Assembly (NCBI GenBank): GCA_025930955.1
Contig: JAICNY010000006.1
Location: 1-37,048 of the forward strand
DNA length: 37,048 nt
From: Thermoleophilia bacterium
Lineage (GTDB): Bacteria > Actinomycetota > Thermoleophilia > Gaiellales > Gaiellaceae
Direction of reading: 5' to 3'
Positions 7,817 to 15,652 of the stretch are shown piece by piece. Position numbers and translations under genes: made by a program. A model generated the notes under the pieces. It did not search any database. It was not told the DNA's origin and saw only the letters and a program-made list of their open reading frames with translations. Each line of letters starts with the position of its first letter. The first letter of the stretch is position 1.

Positions 7817-8725
7817 CTACGCGACGGGGCGGCCCATCTCGGCCGCGATCGCGCCCAGCCGCTCGAGGCGCTTCTCGAGCGGCGGGTGCGTCATGAAGAG
7901 CTGCCCGATCGACTGCTTCACGTTCGTGGGGACGATGTAGAACGCGTTCATCCCCTCGAGCTCGCGGAGATCGCGCTGCGGGATCCGCGTCATCTGGCTC
8001 GCGATCTTCTGGAGCGCGCTCATGAGCTGCTCCGGCGCCCCCGTGACGAGCGCGGCGCCGCGGTCGGCGGCGAACTCGCGGTAGCGCGAGAGCGCGAGGA
8101 TGAGGACGTACGAGATCACGTACGTCACGATCGAGACGGCGAGGACGATGAGGAAGACGGGCGGTCCGTTGTCGCGCCCGCGGCCGCCGCCCATCATCCC
8201 GCTCCATACGGCCATCCGCGTGATGAACGCGGCGACCATGGCGAAGAAGCTCGCCACGGTCATGATCGCGACGTCGCGGTTCGAGATGTGCGCGAGCTCG
8301 TGCGCGAGGACGCCCTCGATCTCGCGCGGCTCCAGCCGGCGCCAGAGGCCCTCCGTCACGGCCACGGCCGAGTTCTTCGGGTTCCGGCCGGTCGCGAACG
8401 CGTTCGGGACGTCGGTCGGGATGATCGCGACCTTCGGCTTCGGCAGGTCGGCCATCGCGCACAGGCGGTCGACCATCGCGTGCAGCTCGGGCGCCTGCTC
8501 CGGGGTGACGACCTTCGCGCGCGACGCGGCGAGCGCGATCTTGTCCGACGTGTAGTACTGCAGGAAGGCGAGCCCACCGAGTAGCAGGATCACGAACCAG
8601 TACTGCAGCTCGAACAGGCTGATCAGGACGACGAAGAAGGCGACGTAGAGCAGGCCGAGCAGGAACATCGTCCCGAACATGCGGGCGGAGAGCCCTGCGT
8701 CGCGTCCGAATGCCTTCCGCTCCAT
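7817..8725 (-). CDS. htpX: Membrane zinc protease HtpX (M48)
   Basis: HtpX is an integral-membrane zinc endopeptidase that degrades damaged membrane proteins, with its active site in the cytoplasm. This 302-residue copy has two N-terminal helices (about 18-38 and 43-57), the zinc motif HELAH at 142-146, two further helices around 155-175 and 188-212, and the third zinc ligand in REFAADRGA (Glu218). The family PNAFATGRNPKNSAVAVTEGL block is intact. The start is the ATG at 8725; a TAGAAT box on the minus strand (8734-8739) lies 8 nt before it, so the mRNA is probably leaderless. Its position upstream of pspAB fits a shared membrane-quality-control role. Confidence 0.95.
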   Translation of the reverse strand: MERKAFGRDAGLSARMFGTMFLLGLLYVAFFVVLISLFELQYWFVILLLGGLAFLQYYTSDKIALAASRAKVVTPEQAPELHAMVDRLCAMADLPKPKVAIIPTDVPNAFATGRNPKNSAVAVTEGLWRRLEPREIEGVLAHELAHISNRDVAIMTVASFFAMVAAFITRMAVWSGMMGGGRGRDNGPPVFLIVLAVSIVTYVISYVLILALSRYREFAADRGAALVTGAPEQLMSALQKIASQMTRIPQRDLRELEGMNAFYIVPTNVKQSIGQLFMTHPPLEKRLERLGAIAAEMGRPVA

Positions 8726-8765
8726 CGAGCCCGATTCTACCGGCGGGGGGTCGCGCCACCGGAGG

Positions 8766-8792
8766 TTGACTCTCTGCGCCGATCGGTAATAT
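8766..8792 (+). promoter_or_regulatory. Promoter of the cytochrome c gene
   Basis: TTGACT (8766-8771) and TAATAT (8787-8792) form a sigma-70-like pair with a short 15-bp spacer. The -10 box ends 8 nt before the ATG at 8801, which predicts a leaderless message. The opposite strand carries the htpX -10 box at 8734-8739, so this 75-bp gap is a divergent promoter region. Confidence 0.6.
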
Positions 8793-8800
8793 CCCGCGCG

Positions 8801-9214
8801 ATGCGCCGCCTTCCGCTCCTCGTGCTGACGCTGCTCCTGACGCTCCTGCTCGCGGCCTGCGGCGGCTCCGAGGAGCGCGACACGAGCCCGGAGGACGTCC
8901 AGGGCGAGACGCCGACCACGGAGACCCAGCCGGAGGACGACGGAAACGGCGAGGACGACGGCGGCGGAGGCGAGGGGGACGCCGAGGCGGGCGCGGCGCT
9001 CTTCGAGGAGCAGGGCTGCGGGAGCTGCCATGTCCTTGCGGACGCCGGCTCGACCGGCACGACGGGCCCGAACCTCGACGAGGCGCAGCCGTCGTACGAC
9101 GCGGCGTTCCAGCAGATTCAGAACGGCGGCGGCGGGATGCCGGCCTACGACGGGCTGGGCGAGGACGCGATCGCCGACCTCGCCGCCTACGTCTCCGAGC
9201 GCGCCGGCGGCTAG
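8801..9214 (+). CDS. Lipoprotein cytochrome c
   Basis: This 137-residue exported protein has a lipoprotein signal peptide ending in the lipobox LLAAC (Cys at about 20), then an acidic Glu/Asp/Thr/Gly-rich linker to about residue 62, and a small class-I cytochrome c domain. The heme site is CGSCH, and the likely axial methionine lies in GGGGMPAYDG. It should be tethered to the outer face of the cell membrane and shuttle electrons in a respiratory chain; the partner cannot be told from this context. The HAD phosphatase frame that follows begins at its stop without a recognisable start of its own. Confidence 0.9.
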   Translation: MRRLPLLVLTLLLTLLLAACGGSEERDTSPEDVQGETPTTETQPEDDGNGEDDGGGGEGDAEAGAALFEEQGCGSCHVLADAGSTGTTGPNLDEAQPSYDAAFQQIQNGGGGMPAYDGLGEDAIADLAAYVSERAGG

Positions 9215-10052
9215 CGCCACGCTCCCCGAGGGCTTCCCGCGCGCCGTCCAGGCGTTCGCGTGCGACTTCGACCGCACGCTCGTCGGCGAGGACCTCGTCC
9301 TGCGGCCGCGAACGCTCGCGGCGCTCGCCGCCGCCCGCGACGCCGGGCTCCCGGTGATCGTCGTGACGGGCCGGATGTTCCGCTCCGTCCGCCCGTACCT
9401 TGCCGAGGCGCGAATCGAGACGCCCGTCGTCTGCTATCAGGGCGCCGTCGTCGCCGAGCCGGATACCGGCCGCTTCCTGCGCCACGAGCCGATCCCGCTC
9501 GAGCTCGCGCGCGAGGCGATCGCGGCCGTCGAGGAGGAGGGCTTCGGGCTCAACTGCTACGTCGGCGACGAGCTCTACGTCGCGAGCGAGACGCCGGAGG
9601 CGCGCCGCTACGCGGAGTTCCAGCACATCCCGATCCACGTCGTCGGGCCGCTCCTCGACTGGCTCGACGAGCCGCCCACGAAGCTGGTCACGATCGGCGC
9701 GCCGACCGTCCTGGACGGGCTCGAGGAGCGCCTCAAGGCCCGCTTCGACGGCCGCATGTTCATCTCGAAGTCGCTTCCCTACTTCCTCGAGCTCGCGAGC
9801 GCCGACGTGACGAAGGGCTCCGGGATGGACTTCGTCGCCGAGCACCTCGGACTCGAGCCGAAGCGCGTGGTTGCCTTCGGGGACGGCGAGAACGACGTCG
9901 AGCTGCTCGAGTGGGCCGGATACGCCGTGGCCGTCGCGAACGCGCACGAGCGGGTGCTCGCGGCCGCCGACCACGTCTGTCCGCCCGTCGACGAGGAGGG
10001 CGTGGCGCAGGTGATCGAGGCGTATCTCGCGCTCGTAGACTCCCCCCGATGA
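9213..10052 (+). CDS. Cof-type HAD phosphatase, start codon unclear
   Basis: This is a haloacid dehalogenase-family phosphatase with the Cof/YbjI-type cap. Motif I is DFDRT, motif II is VTGR, motif III is the lysine of TKGSGMDF and motif IV is GDGENDVELLEWAG. Substrates are usually sugar or nucleotide phosphates. The start is a puzzle. No ATG, GTG or TTG occurs in this frame between the end of the cytochrome gene and motif I. The only canonical candidates are an ATG at 9030 or a TTG at 9036, both deep inside the cytochrome heme domain. I give the extent from the cytochrome stop. A non-canonical start, a long overlap or a sequence error are all possible. The stop overlaps the serS start as ATGA. 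Confidence 0.72.
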   Translation, partial: SATLPEGFPRAVQAFACDFDRTLVGEDLVLRPRTLAALAAARDAGLPVIVVTGRMFRSVRPYLAEARIETPVVCYQGAVVAEPDTGRFLRHEPIPLELAREAIAAVEEEGFGLNCYVGDELYVASETPEARRYAEFQHIPIHVVGPLLDWLDEPPTKLVTIGAPTVLDGLEERLKARFDGRMFISKSLPYFLELASADVTKGSGMDFVAEHLGLEPKRVVAFGDGENDVELLEWAGYAVAVANAHERVLAAADHVCPPVDEEGVAQVIEAYLALVDSPR

Positions 10053-11272
10053 TCGACGTCAAGGCCGCGCGCGCCGAGCCGGACCGCTACCGCGAGGCGC
10101 TTATCCGTAAGGGCGCGGGCGAGTCGTTCGACGCGCTCATGGCCGCGGACGCGGAATGGCTCACGCTCGTCCCGCGCGCCGACGAGCTCCGAGCGCGGAT
10201 GAAGCTCAAGGGGAAGCCGACGCCCGAGCAGCTCGAGGGCCTCAAGGCCGCCAAGGCCGAGCTCCAGGACGTCGAGCGCGCGCTCGCCGAGGCGCAGGAG
10301 CGCCGCGACGCGCTGCTCGCGGAGGTCCCGAACCCGCCGGACGCGAGCGCGCCGGACGGGACGGCCGACGAGGACGCCGAGGAGGTTCGCCGTGTCGGCG
10401 AGCCGGCCGAGCTCGGGTTCGAGCCGCGCGACCACCTGGAGCTCGCCCGGATCGACACCGAGCGGGGCGCGCGGCTCTCCGGCTCGCGCTTCGCGTACCG
10501 GATCGGCGCGGTGGCGCGGCTCGAGCTCGCGCTCTACCGCTTCGCGCTCGAGCGGATCGGCGAGCGCGGCTTCCTTCCCGTCCTCCCGCCGGTGCTCGTG
10601 CGCGAGGAGGCCATGTACGGCACCGGCTTCCTCCCGACCGAGGAGGTCAACATCTACCGCGTCGAGCGCGACGACCTCTACCTCACGGGCACCTCCGAGG
10701 TGGCCCTGGCCGGGCTGCACATGGGCGAGATCCTCGAGGCGGACGAGCTGCCGCTCCGCTACGCCGGCTACTCCGTGTGCTTCCGCCGCGAGGCGGGCGC
10801 GGCCGGCAAGGACACGCGCGGGATGTTCCGCGTCCACCAGTTCGACAAGGTCGAGATGTTCGTCTTCTGCCGGCCGGAGGCGTCGGGCGAGGAGCACGAG
10901 GGCCTGCTCGCGGCGGAGGAGGCGCTCGTGCAGGAGCTCGGCCTGCCCTACCGGGTCGTGAACATCGCGGCGGGCGACCTCGGGGCGTCGGCGGCGAAGA
11001 AGTACGACATCGAGGCGTGGTTCCCGAGCCAGGGCCGCTACCGCGAGGTCACGTCCACGTCGAACACGACGGACTACCAGGCCCGGCGGCTCGAGGTGCG
11101 CTTCCGCGGAGAGGGCGGTGTCGAGCCGGTGCACACGCTGAACGGGACGGCGGTCACGGCGCGCCACATGCTCGCCGTGCTCGAGAACTTTCAGGACGAG
11201 GGCGGCGCCGTGGCCGTCCCCGAGGCGCTCGTGCCCTTCGGGGCGCCGGCCCGCATCGAGCCGGGCGAATAA
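10049..11272 (+). CDS. serS: Seryl-tRNA synthetase
   Basis: SerRS charges tRNA-Ser (and tRNA-Sec, if present) with serine in the cytoplasm. The 407 residues contain an N-terminal coiled-coil arm (about 1-100, rich in Arg, Glu, Ala and Leu) for the long variable arm of tRNA-Ser. The class-II catalytic core follows, with the TxE motif [12 protein letters not shown], motif 2 in [24 protein letters not shown], the [12 protein letters not shown] region, and motif 3 in [19 protein letters not shown]. The ATG overlaps the stop of the HAD gene. A TAGACT box at 10036-10041, 7 nt upstream, could also give a separate leaderless transcript. A tRNA-Ser gene lies about 190 bp downstream. Confidence 0.97.
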   Translation: [407 protein letters not shown]

Positions 11273-11280
11273 GACCTCCC

Positions 11281-11334
11281 ATGCTCCGCGGGCCCGCGCG
11301 GCGGGCCTCCTCCCCCCAAGGGGATTGCGAGCAT
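11281..11334 (+). terminator. Candidate terminator after serS
   Basis: A GC stem GGCCCGC/GCGGGCC with a 3-nt loop (11291-11307) is followed by a T/C-rich run. It is nested in a wider inverted repeat, ATGCTC (11281-11286) and GAGCAT (11329-11334). Its position 9 bp after the serS stop fits transcription termination. Confidence 0.5.
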
Positions 11335-11461
11335 CCCGGGAGGAACGCTAGCGGCGCCCGGCGCACGCGTCTGTGCCGAACGCGTGACGGATTCGTGCCC
11401 CCGCCAGCGGCGCGGCCGCGTGCGCGTGTGAGAGCTCCGCGCCCCGCTAGACTCGCCCGCG

Positions 11462-11551
11462 GGCGGGGTGCCCGAGCGGTCGAAAGGGGCGGTCTTGAAA
11501 ACCGCTAGGCGAGTGACCCTCGCCTCGTGGGTTCGAATCCCACCCCCGCCG
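11462..11551 (+). tRNA. tRNA-Ser (anticodon UGA)
   Basis: This is a 90-nt tRNA with the long variable arm of the Ser class. The acceptor stem pairs GGCGGGG with CCCCGCC. The anticodon stem GCGGT/ACCGC encloses CTTGAAA, giving anticodon TGA (reading UCA). The variable arm is AGGCGAGTGACCCTCGCCT and the T-arm GTGGGTTCGAATCCCAC. The discriminator is G and CCA is not encoded. A TAGACT box at 11448-11453 lies 8 nt upstream. The anticodon TGA here is the ordinary serine one; this is not tRNA-Sec, whose acceptor branch is longer. Confidence 0.96.
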
Positions 11552-11565
11552 TTCGCCCGCGCCCG

Positions 11566-13380
11566 CTAGGGGACGTTGAAGGTCGTCTCGCAGTTGGCGG
11601 CCGAGTCGATCCCGGCGCCGCCGTCGGCCACGTCGGTGTTCGCGCCGCAGTCGATCGTGTCGGCGCCGTCGTTGCCGTCGACGAAGTCGTCGTTCGCGTC
11701 GCCGTTCAGCGTGTCGTTGCCCGCGCTTCCGACGAGCACGTCGTTGCCCGTGCCGCCGTTCGCGGTCAGCCCGACGCTCGTCGCGGCGAGACCCCCGGCG
11801 CTGAAGACGTCGTCGCCGCCGAGCAGGTTCACGGTCAGGCTGTCGGTGGCGGCCGCCGCTCCGAGGCCGCTCAGGACGAACCCGCTCCAGCTCAGGACGA
11901 ACGAGCCGGAGCTTCCGCTCACCGTCACCGCGTCCAGACCTGCACTGGTGTTCATCGTCACCGTGTCGGCCGCTCCGTCGCTCGCCCCGCCGGCGCCGAG
12001 ATCGGTGGTCACGTTCGTGACGTCCGTGGCGCCCAGGCTGTTGACCGTGATCGAGTCGGTGCCACCGAGCGCGTTCACGACGAGCGCCTCGACGGCGTCC
12101 GTGTCCATGACGATGTTGCCGACGTTACGCGTGAACAGGAGCCGTCCGCCGTTCGCCGCCGCGGTGAAGATCTCCGCGCCCGCCGAGCCGTTGAAAACGA
12201 GGGTGTCGTCGCCCTCCTGGCCCTCGACGACGTCGCTGCCGTCACCGGGATCCCAGACGAACGAGTCGTCGCCCTCGCCGGCGAAGGCGAGGTCGGCGCC
12301 CTGGTTGCCGTCGATCGTGTCGTCGTCGGATCCGCCCAGGAGGAGGTCGGCGCCGTTGCCGCCGTTCAGGACGTCGTTCCCCGTGCCGCCGTCCAGCGTC
12401 AGCATGACGAGCGAGGCGAGCGCGCTCCCGCTCAGCGTGTCGTTCCCGCCGAGGCCGGCGAGGGTCAGCCGGTCCAAGGCCGGCTCGGCGCCGAGGACGT
12501 CGACCTGCGCGGCGCCCCCGGTCACCTGCACGATCGACATGACGGCGGCGGCGGTGAGGACGTCCGGCATGCTCCCGCCCTCGACGAACACGCGATCGTC
12601 CGCCCCGTCGCCGGCGCCGCCCGTCCCGAGCTCGACCTTCACGTGCGTGACGCCGCTGCCCGTCAGGTCGGAGACGGTCACGTCGTCGGCGCCGACCCCC
12701 GCGTCGAGCTCGAGCCGCTCCACCGTCGCCACGCGGACGCTCGCGTTGTCGACGTTCCGCGTGACCCGCGCCGCGGCGCCCTCGGCCCGCGCGGCGAGCG
12801 CGTCGCCGCCGGACGTCCCCGCCATCCGGAAGAGATCGGTGCCGGGACCGCCGGTCACGACGTCCGCCCCGCCGCCGAGGAGCGAGACGGCGCTGTCGTC
12901 GCCGCCGCCGAGCGAGACGGTGTCCGCGCCCGGCCCGCCGCGCGCCGTGTCGGCGCCGCCCTTCCCGTTCAGGACGTCCTTTCCCGGCCCGCCGTCGAGC
13001 GTCTCGCCGCCGGCTCCGCCGCTCAGGCGGTCGTTCCCGGCCCCGCCGTTCAGCGTCGTCGCCTCGGTCGTCGTGAAGACGCCGCGCCGCTCGTCGATCG
13101 AGACAGTGTCGTGCCCGCCGCCTGCGTTCACGACGATCGCCGTGAAGCGCGAGCGCCGGAATGAGAACTCGACCGACCCGTTCGCACCGACGTCCACCTG
13201 GAGCGTGCCGGCGGCGTTCTTCTTCAGCCTGAGCGCGAGCCTGTCGCCCTTCGCGTTGCCGGTGAGCGTGAGCGTCCCGCCGGCGACCTTCGCCTTGTAG
13301 CCGGCCGCGGCGGGCCCGGCGAGAGCGAGCGCGGCCGCGAGAACGGCGCCGGCGAGAAGGCCCGAGACGGCTCGTCGCAT
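11566..13380 (-). CDS. Exported RTX-like calcium-binding repeat protein
   Basis: This protein (604 residues) has a Sec-type signal peptide (MRRAVSGLLAG followed by an Ala/Leu-rich core ending near GPAAA). The remainder is built of Gly/Asp-rich nonapeptides of the GGxGxDxUx type that form calcium-binding beta-rolls, for example GGAGNDRLSGG, GGPGKDVLNGKGG, GGTGNDVLNGGNG and SAGNDTLNGDANDD. Beta-rich spacers with VTVSDLTG- and ITVNSLG-like motifs sit between blocks. It lacks an enzymatic domain, so a structural or adhesive surface role is likely. Classical RTX proteins leave by type I secretion without a signal peptide; this one uses a signal peptide instead, and no type I exporter is nearby. 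I start it at the ATG at 13380 (an upstream ATG at 13416 adds 12 polar residues). Confidence 0.85.
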   Translation of the reverse strand: MRRAVSGLLAGAVLAAALALAGPAAAGYKAKVAGGTLTLTGNAKGDRLALRLKKNAAGTLQVDVGANGSVEFSFRRSRFTAIVVNAGGGHDTVSIDERRGVFTTTEATTLNGGAGNDRLSGGAGGETLDGGPGKDVLNGKGGADTARGGPGADTVSLGGGDDSAVSLLGGGADVVTGGPGTDLFRMAGTSGGDALAARAEGAAARVTRNVDNASVRVATVERLELDAGVGADDVTVSDLTGSGVTHVKVELGTGGAGDGADDRVFVEGGSMPDVLTAAAVMSIVQVTGGAAQVDVLGAEPALDRLTLAGLGGNDTLSGSALASLVMLTLDGGTGNDVLNGGNGADLLLGGSDDDTIDGNQGADLAFAGEGDDSFVWDPGDGSDVVEGQEGDDTLVFNGSAGAEIFTAAANGGRLLFTRNVGNIVMDTDAVEALVVNALGGTDSITVNSLGATDVTNVTTDLGAGGASDGAADTVTMNTSAGLDAVTVSGSSGSFVLSWSGFVLSGLGAAAATDSLTVNLLGGDDVFSAGGLAATSVGLTANGGTGNDVLVGSAGNDTLNGDANDDFVDGNDGADTIDCGANTDVADGGAGIDSAANCETTFNVP

Positions 13381-13456
13381 GTGCCGACGATACGCCGTCC
13401 CGTGGCGAATCTCCAAACCGGCGAACGGCAGCGCCGTGCGACGGCCGGAACGGCGA

Positions 13457-13490
13457 GCGCCCGCCCGGCCCGTGGGGGCCGGACGGGCGC
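13457..13490. terminator. Strong GC hairpin, candidate terminator
   Basis: A 14-bp stem with a single mismatch (13457-13470 against 13477-13490) closes a 6-nt loop. It lies between the mini-ORF at 13521 and the RTX gene on the minus strand. There is no T-run on either side, so it may act as a GC-rich terminator or an RNA-stabilising hairpin. A separate perfect palindrome, CTTCGGCCGAAG, is at 13508-13519. Confidence 0.45.
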
Positions 13491-13520
13491 GCCTCCCCGT
13501 CCTACGCCTTCGGCCGAAGC

Positions 13521-13589
13521 TCAGCTGCCGCGCTCACCGGAGCGCTTCCCCCACAGGGCGCTGAGCCTTCCGCTGTCGCTCTTCGACAT
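13521..13589 (-). CDS. 22-residue mini-protein sharing the protease leader motif
   Basis: This is a very short minus-strand frame, ATG to TGA, 59 bp downstream of the S8 protease stop. It encodes 22 residues, of which SALWGKRSG (10-18) is identical to residues 13-21 of the protease. In the 27 bases encoding that motif the copies differ at only three positions, all synonymous third bases, which suggests selection on the peptide. The upstream regions also match: both have a GAAGGACGG-type ribosome binding site and a preceding CCCGG-rich leader. It could be a genuine small protein, a precursor or decoy peptide for the protease, or the surviving front end of a duplicated, decayed protease gene. 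Its existence as a translated product is unproven. Confidence 0.5.
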   Translation of the reverse strand: MSKSDSGRLSALWGKRSGERGS

Positions 13590-13648
13590 TCGTCCGTCCT
13601 TCCTCGCCGCCCGTCCGGGCGCGGCTGCATGCCGGAATCGACTTCTCG

Positions 13649-15559
13649 TTACGGGAGGATCTCCAAGGCCGGTTCCTCCGCGGGGGCGTCGTCGAGGAGG
13701 CCGAGCAGGAACGCCTCCTCCTCGGGCGTGAGCACCAGCCCGCCGATGCCGCCCTCGCCGGCCGCGTTGTCCTCGTAGCTCACGCTCGCCCAGGATGCGT
13801 TCGCCCACGACGCCGCCGCCTCGGCCGTGTTTGCCCACGAGGCCGACGCCCAGGACGCCGAGGCCCACGAGGCCGCCGCCCAGGAGGCGTTCGCCCAGGA
13901 CGCGCTCGCCCACGAGGCGCTGGCCCAGGACGCGCTCGCCCACGAGGCGCTCGCCCAGGAGGCGTTGGCCCAGGAGGCGTTCGCCCACGAGGCGTTCGCC
14001 CAGGAGGCCGACGCCCACGACGCGTCCTCCTTCGCAACGTGCGCCCAGCTCGCCGAGTCGAAGACGAGGTCGCCCGAGCCGGCCGGGTCCGAGACGAGGA
14101 ACGCGTTCAGCGCGAGGTTCGGGTTCGGCGGATCCTTGACCGCCGCGGCCTTGTCCGCCGAGACGAAGCCGACACCCACCGACCCGAAGTCGGCCGATGG
14201 CATGTGCGTCGCCGTCAGCATGAGGGCGCCCTTGACCTGGTCGGGCGTCCACGTCGGGTTCCGGGCCAGGATGTACGCCGCCATCCCCGAGACGAGCGGG
14301 GCCGCGAACGAGGTGCCCGAGAGCTCGATGTAGCCGGCCGCGCGGAGCTGCTCGGGCCGCTCGAGCGCGAGCGTCGAGGTCGCCGGCACCGGCCCGATCA
14401 TGTAGCGGCCGGGAGCCCCGACCTCGGGCTTCAGGAAGCCGTCGAGCGTGTAACCGTACGCCGACCACGGAGCCGAGCCGTCGTCCTTCACGTTCAGCTT
14501 CTCGCCGAGGTCGAGGGCGCCGACCGTGATGATGAACGGGTCGTTGCCCGGGGCGAAGGGAACGCCCGAGGGCGCATTCGCGACGCCGTAGTTGCCCGAG
14601 GCCGCGACGACGACCACGCCGGCGAACCAGAGCCGCTCGACCGCCTTCGAGAGCGGGTCGTACATGAAGCTGTTGGGCACCGACGAGTGGAGCGAGAAGT
14701 TCGCGACCCGGATGTCGTACGCGCGCCGGTTCGCATGGATCCAGTCGGCGGCCGCGATGACGTCGCTCGTCATCGCCATGCCCTTGTCGTCCATCACGTC
14801 GAGCGAGACGACCGGAGCGGACGGCGCCGCTCCGGCGTAGCCGGGAGCGCTCCCCGCCGCGATGCCCGCGACGAACGTGCCGTGGCCACGACCGTCGCCG
14901 GGCGAGTTCCCCGCGAGCGAGGTCATCGTCTTCTCGACGATCACGCGCCCGCCGAAGTCGTTCCGGCTCGAGTCGATGCCCGAGTCGACGACGGCGATCG
15001 CCGGCATCGTGCCCGCGGTCCCGTTCGCCATCGACGGCCAGACCTTCGCCAGGCCGGTGGCGAGGGGCCAGAGCTGCTTGTTCGAGTAGTTCGAGAGCTC
15101 GACCGGGGCGTCAGGCGTGATCGCGTAGACGCCGCGCCGGTCGGCGAGCCGCAGGATCTGCTTTCCGCTCAGCGTGACCGCGACCGCGGACACCGTGTCG
15201 AACTCGTCCTTGATCCGCGAGCGCACCCGCGCCTGACCAGTCGCGGTGCCGCCGCCTTCGCGGACGATCATCCCCGCGAGCGCCGCGCTCGGCATGGTGC
15301 CGTCGCTCTGCACGATGACGTCGAAGAGGCGGTCGCCGTTCGCCTCCGCACGCTCGAGAAGCGTCGGAGTGACGTACGCCTCGTGGTCCTTGCCCGACGC
15401 GTCGGCGACGCCGGCGAGGGGGCCCGCCAGCATGACGAGGCCCGCGACGAGCGCCGCCGCGAACCCGCGCCGACCGAGCTTCCGACCCTCACGGGAGCCG
15501 GAGCGCTTGCCCCAGAGGGCGCTCGAGCGCACGTCGTTCCGGTTGGTGTCTCTCCGCAT
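13649..15559 (-). CDS. Secreted S8 (subtilisin-like) protease with ASWAx repeat tail
   Basis: This 636-residue protein begins with an Arg-rich segment containing SSALWGKRSG, then a hydrophobic signal at about 31-52, an inhibitor-I9-like propeptide (about 60-150) and a subtilase domain. The catalytic triad is Asp192 (VVDSG), His226 (GHGT) and Ser417 (GTSFAAP), with oxyanion Asn323 (SGN). After the catalytic domain come about 15 pentapeptides ASWA(S/N/A) (residues 513-591) and an acidic tail ending LEILP. The serine protease should act outside the cell, and the Trp-rich tail may bind the wall, a partner or itself. The ATG follows a GAAGGACGG-type ribosome binding site. A palindrome, CCCCGAACGGGG, about 95 bp upstream may be an operator. 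Confidence 0.9.
   Translation of the reverse strand: MRRDTNRNDVRSSALWGKRSGSREGRKLGRRGFAAALVAGLVMLAGPLAGVADASGKDHEAYVTPTLLERAEANGDRLFDVIVQSDGTMPSAALAGMIVREGGGTATGQARVRSRIKDEFDTVSAVAVTLSGKQILRLADRRGVYAITPDAPVELSNYSNKQLWPLATGLAKVWPSMANGTAGTMPAIAVVDSGIDSSRNDFGGRVIVEKTMTSLAGNSPGDGRGHGTFVAGIAAGSAPGYAGAAPSAPVVSLDVMDDKGMAMTSDVIAAADWIHANRRAYDIRVANFSLHSSVPNSFMYDPLSKAVERLWFAGVVVVAASGNYGVANAPSGVPFAPGNDPFIITVGALDLGEKLNVKDDGSAPWSAYGYTLDGFLKPEVGAPGRYMIGPVPATSTLALERPEQLRAAGYIELSGTSFAAPLVSGMAAYILARNPTWTPDQVKGALMLTATHMPSADFGSVGVGFVSADKAAAVKDPPNPNLALNAFLVSDPAGSGDLVFDSASWAHVAKEDASWASASWANASWANASWANASWASASWASASWASASWASASWANASWAAASWASASWASASWANTAEAAASWANASWASVSYEDNAAGEGGIGGLVLTPEEEAFLLGLLDDAPAEEPALEILP
13787..14023 (-). 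repeat. 15-bp tandem repeat encoding ASWAx pentapeptides
   Basis: Inside the S8 protease, imperfect 15-bp units encode Ala-Ser-Trp-Ala-(Ser/Asn/Ala) about 15 times, interrupted once by TAEAA. A degenerate unit, SASWAHVAKED, precedes the array. Third-base differences between units show it is an established protein repeat and not a fresh expansion. Confidence 0.9.
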
Positions 15560-15652
15560 CTGTCCCGTCCTTCTCTCCGCCGTCCCGGGCGGTTCCGCAG
15601 GTGAAAAGGGAATGCACGCGGAACGCTAGGCCGCGAGACCTTTAGCCACTTC

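Noticed and set aside
10156-11508. Long Arg/Gly-rich frames over serS
   Set aside because: They are out-of-frame shadows in GC-rich DNA; the serS frame contains every class-II synthetase motif.
11462-11551. tRNA with anticodon UCA/UGA considered as tRNA-Sec
   Set aside because: The anticodon is UGA (reads UCA), the acceptor stem is 7 bp and the shape is that of an ordinary tRNA-Ser. A selenocysteine tRNA must lie elsewhere if the selenoprotein is real.
13787-14023. Tandem 15-bp repeats as a CRISPR array
   Set aside because: The units are contiguous without spacers, lie in frame inside a protease gene and encode ASWAx pentapeptides.
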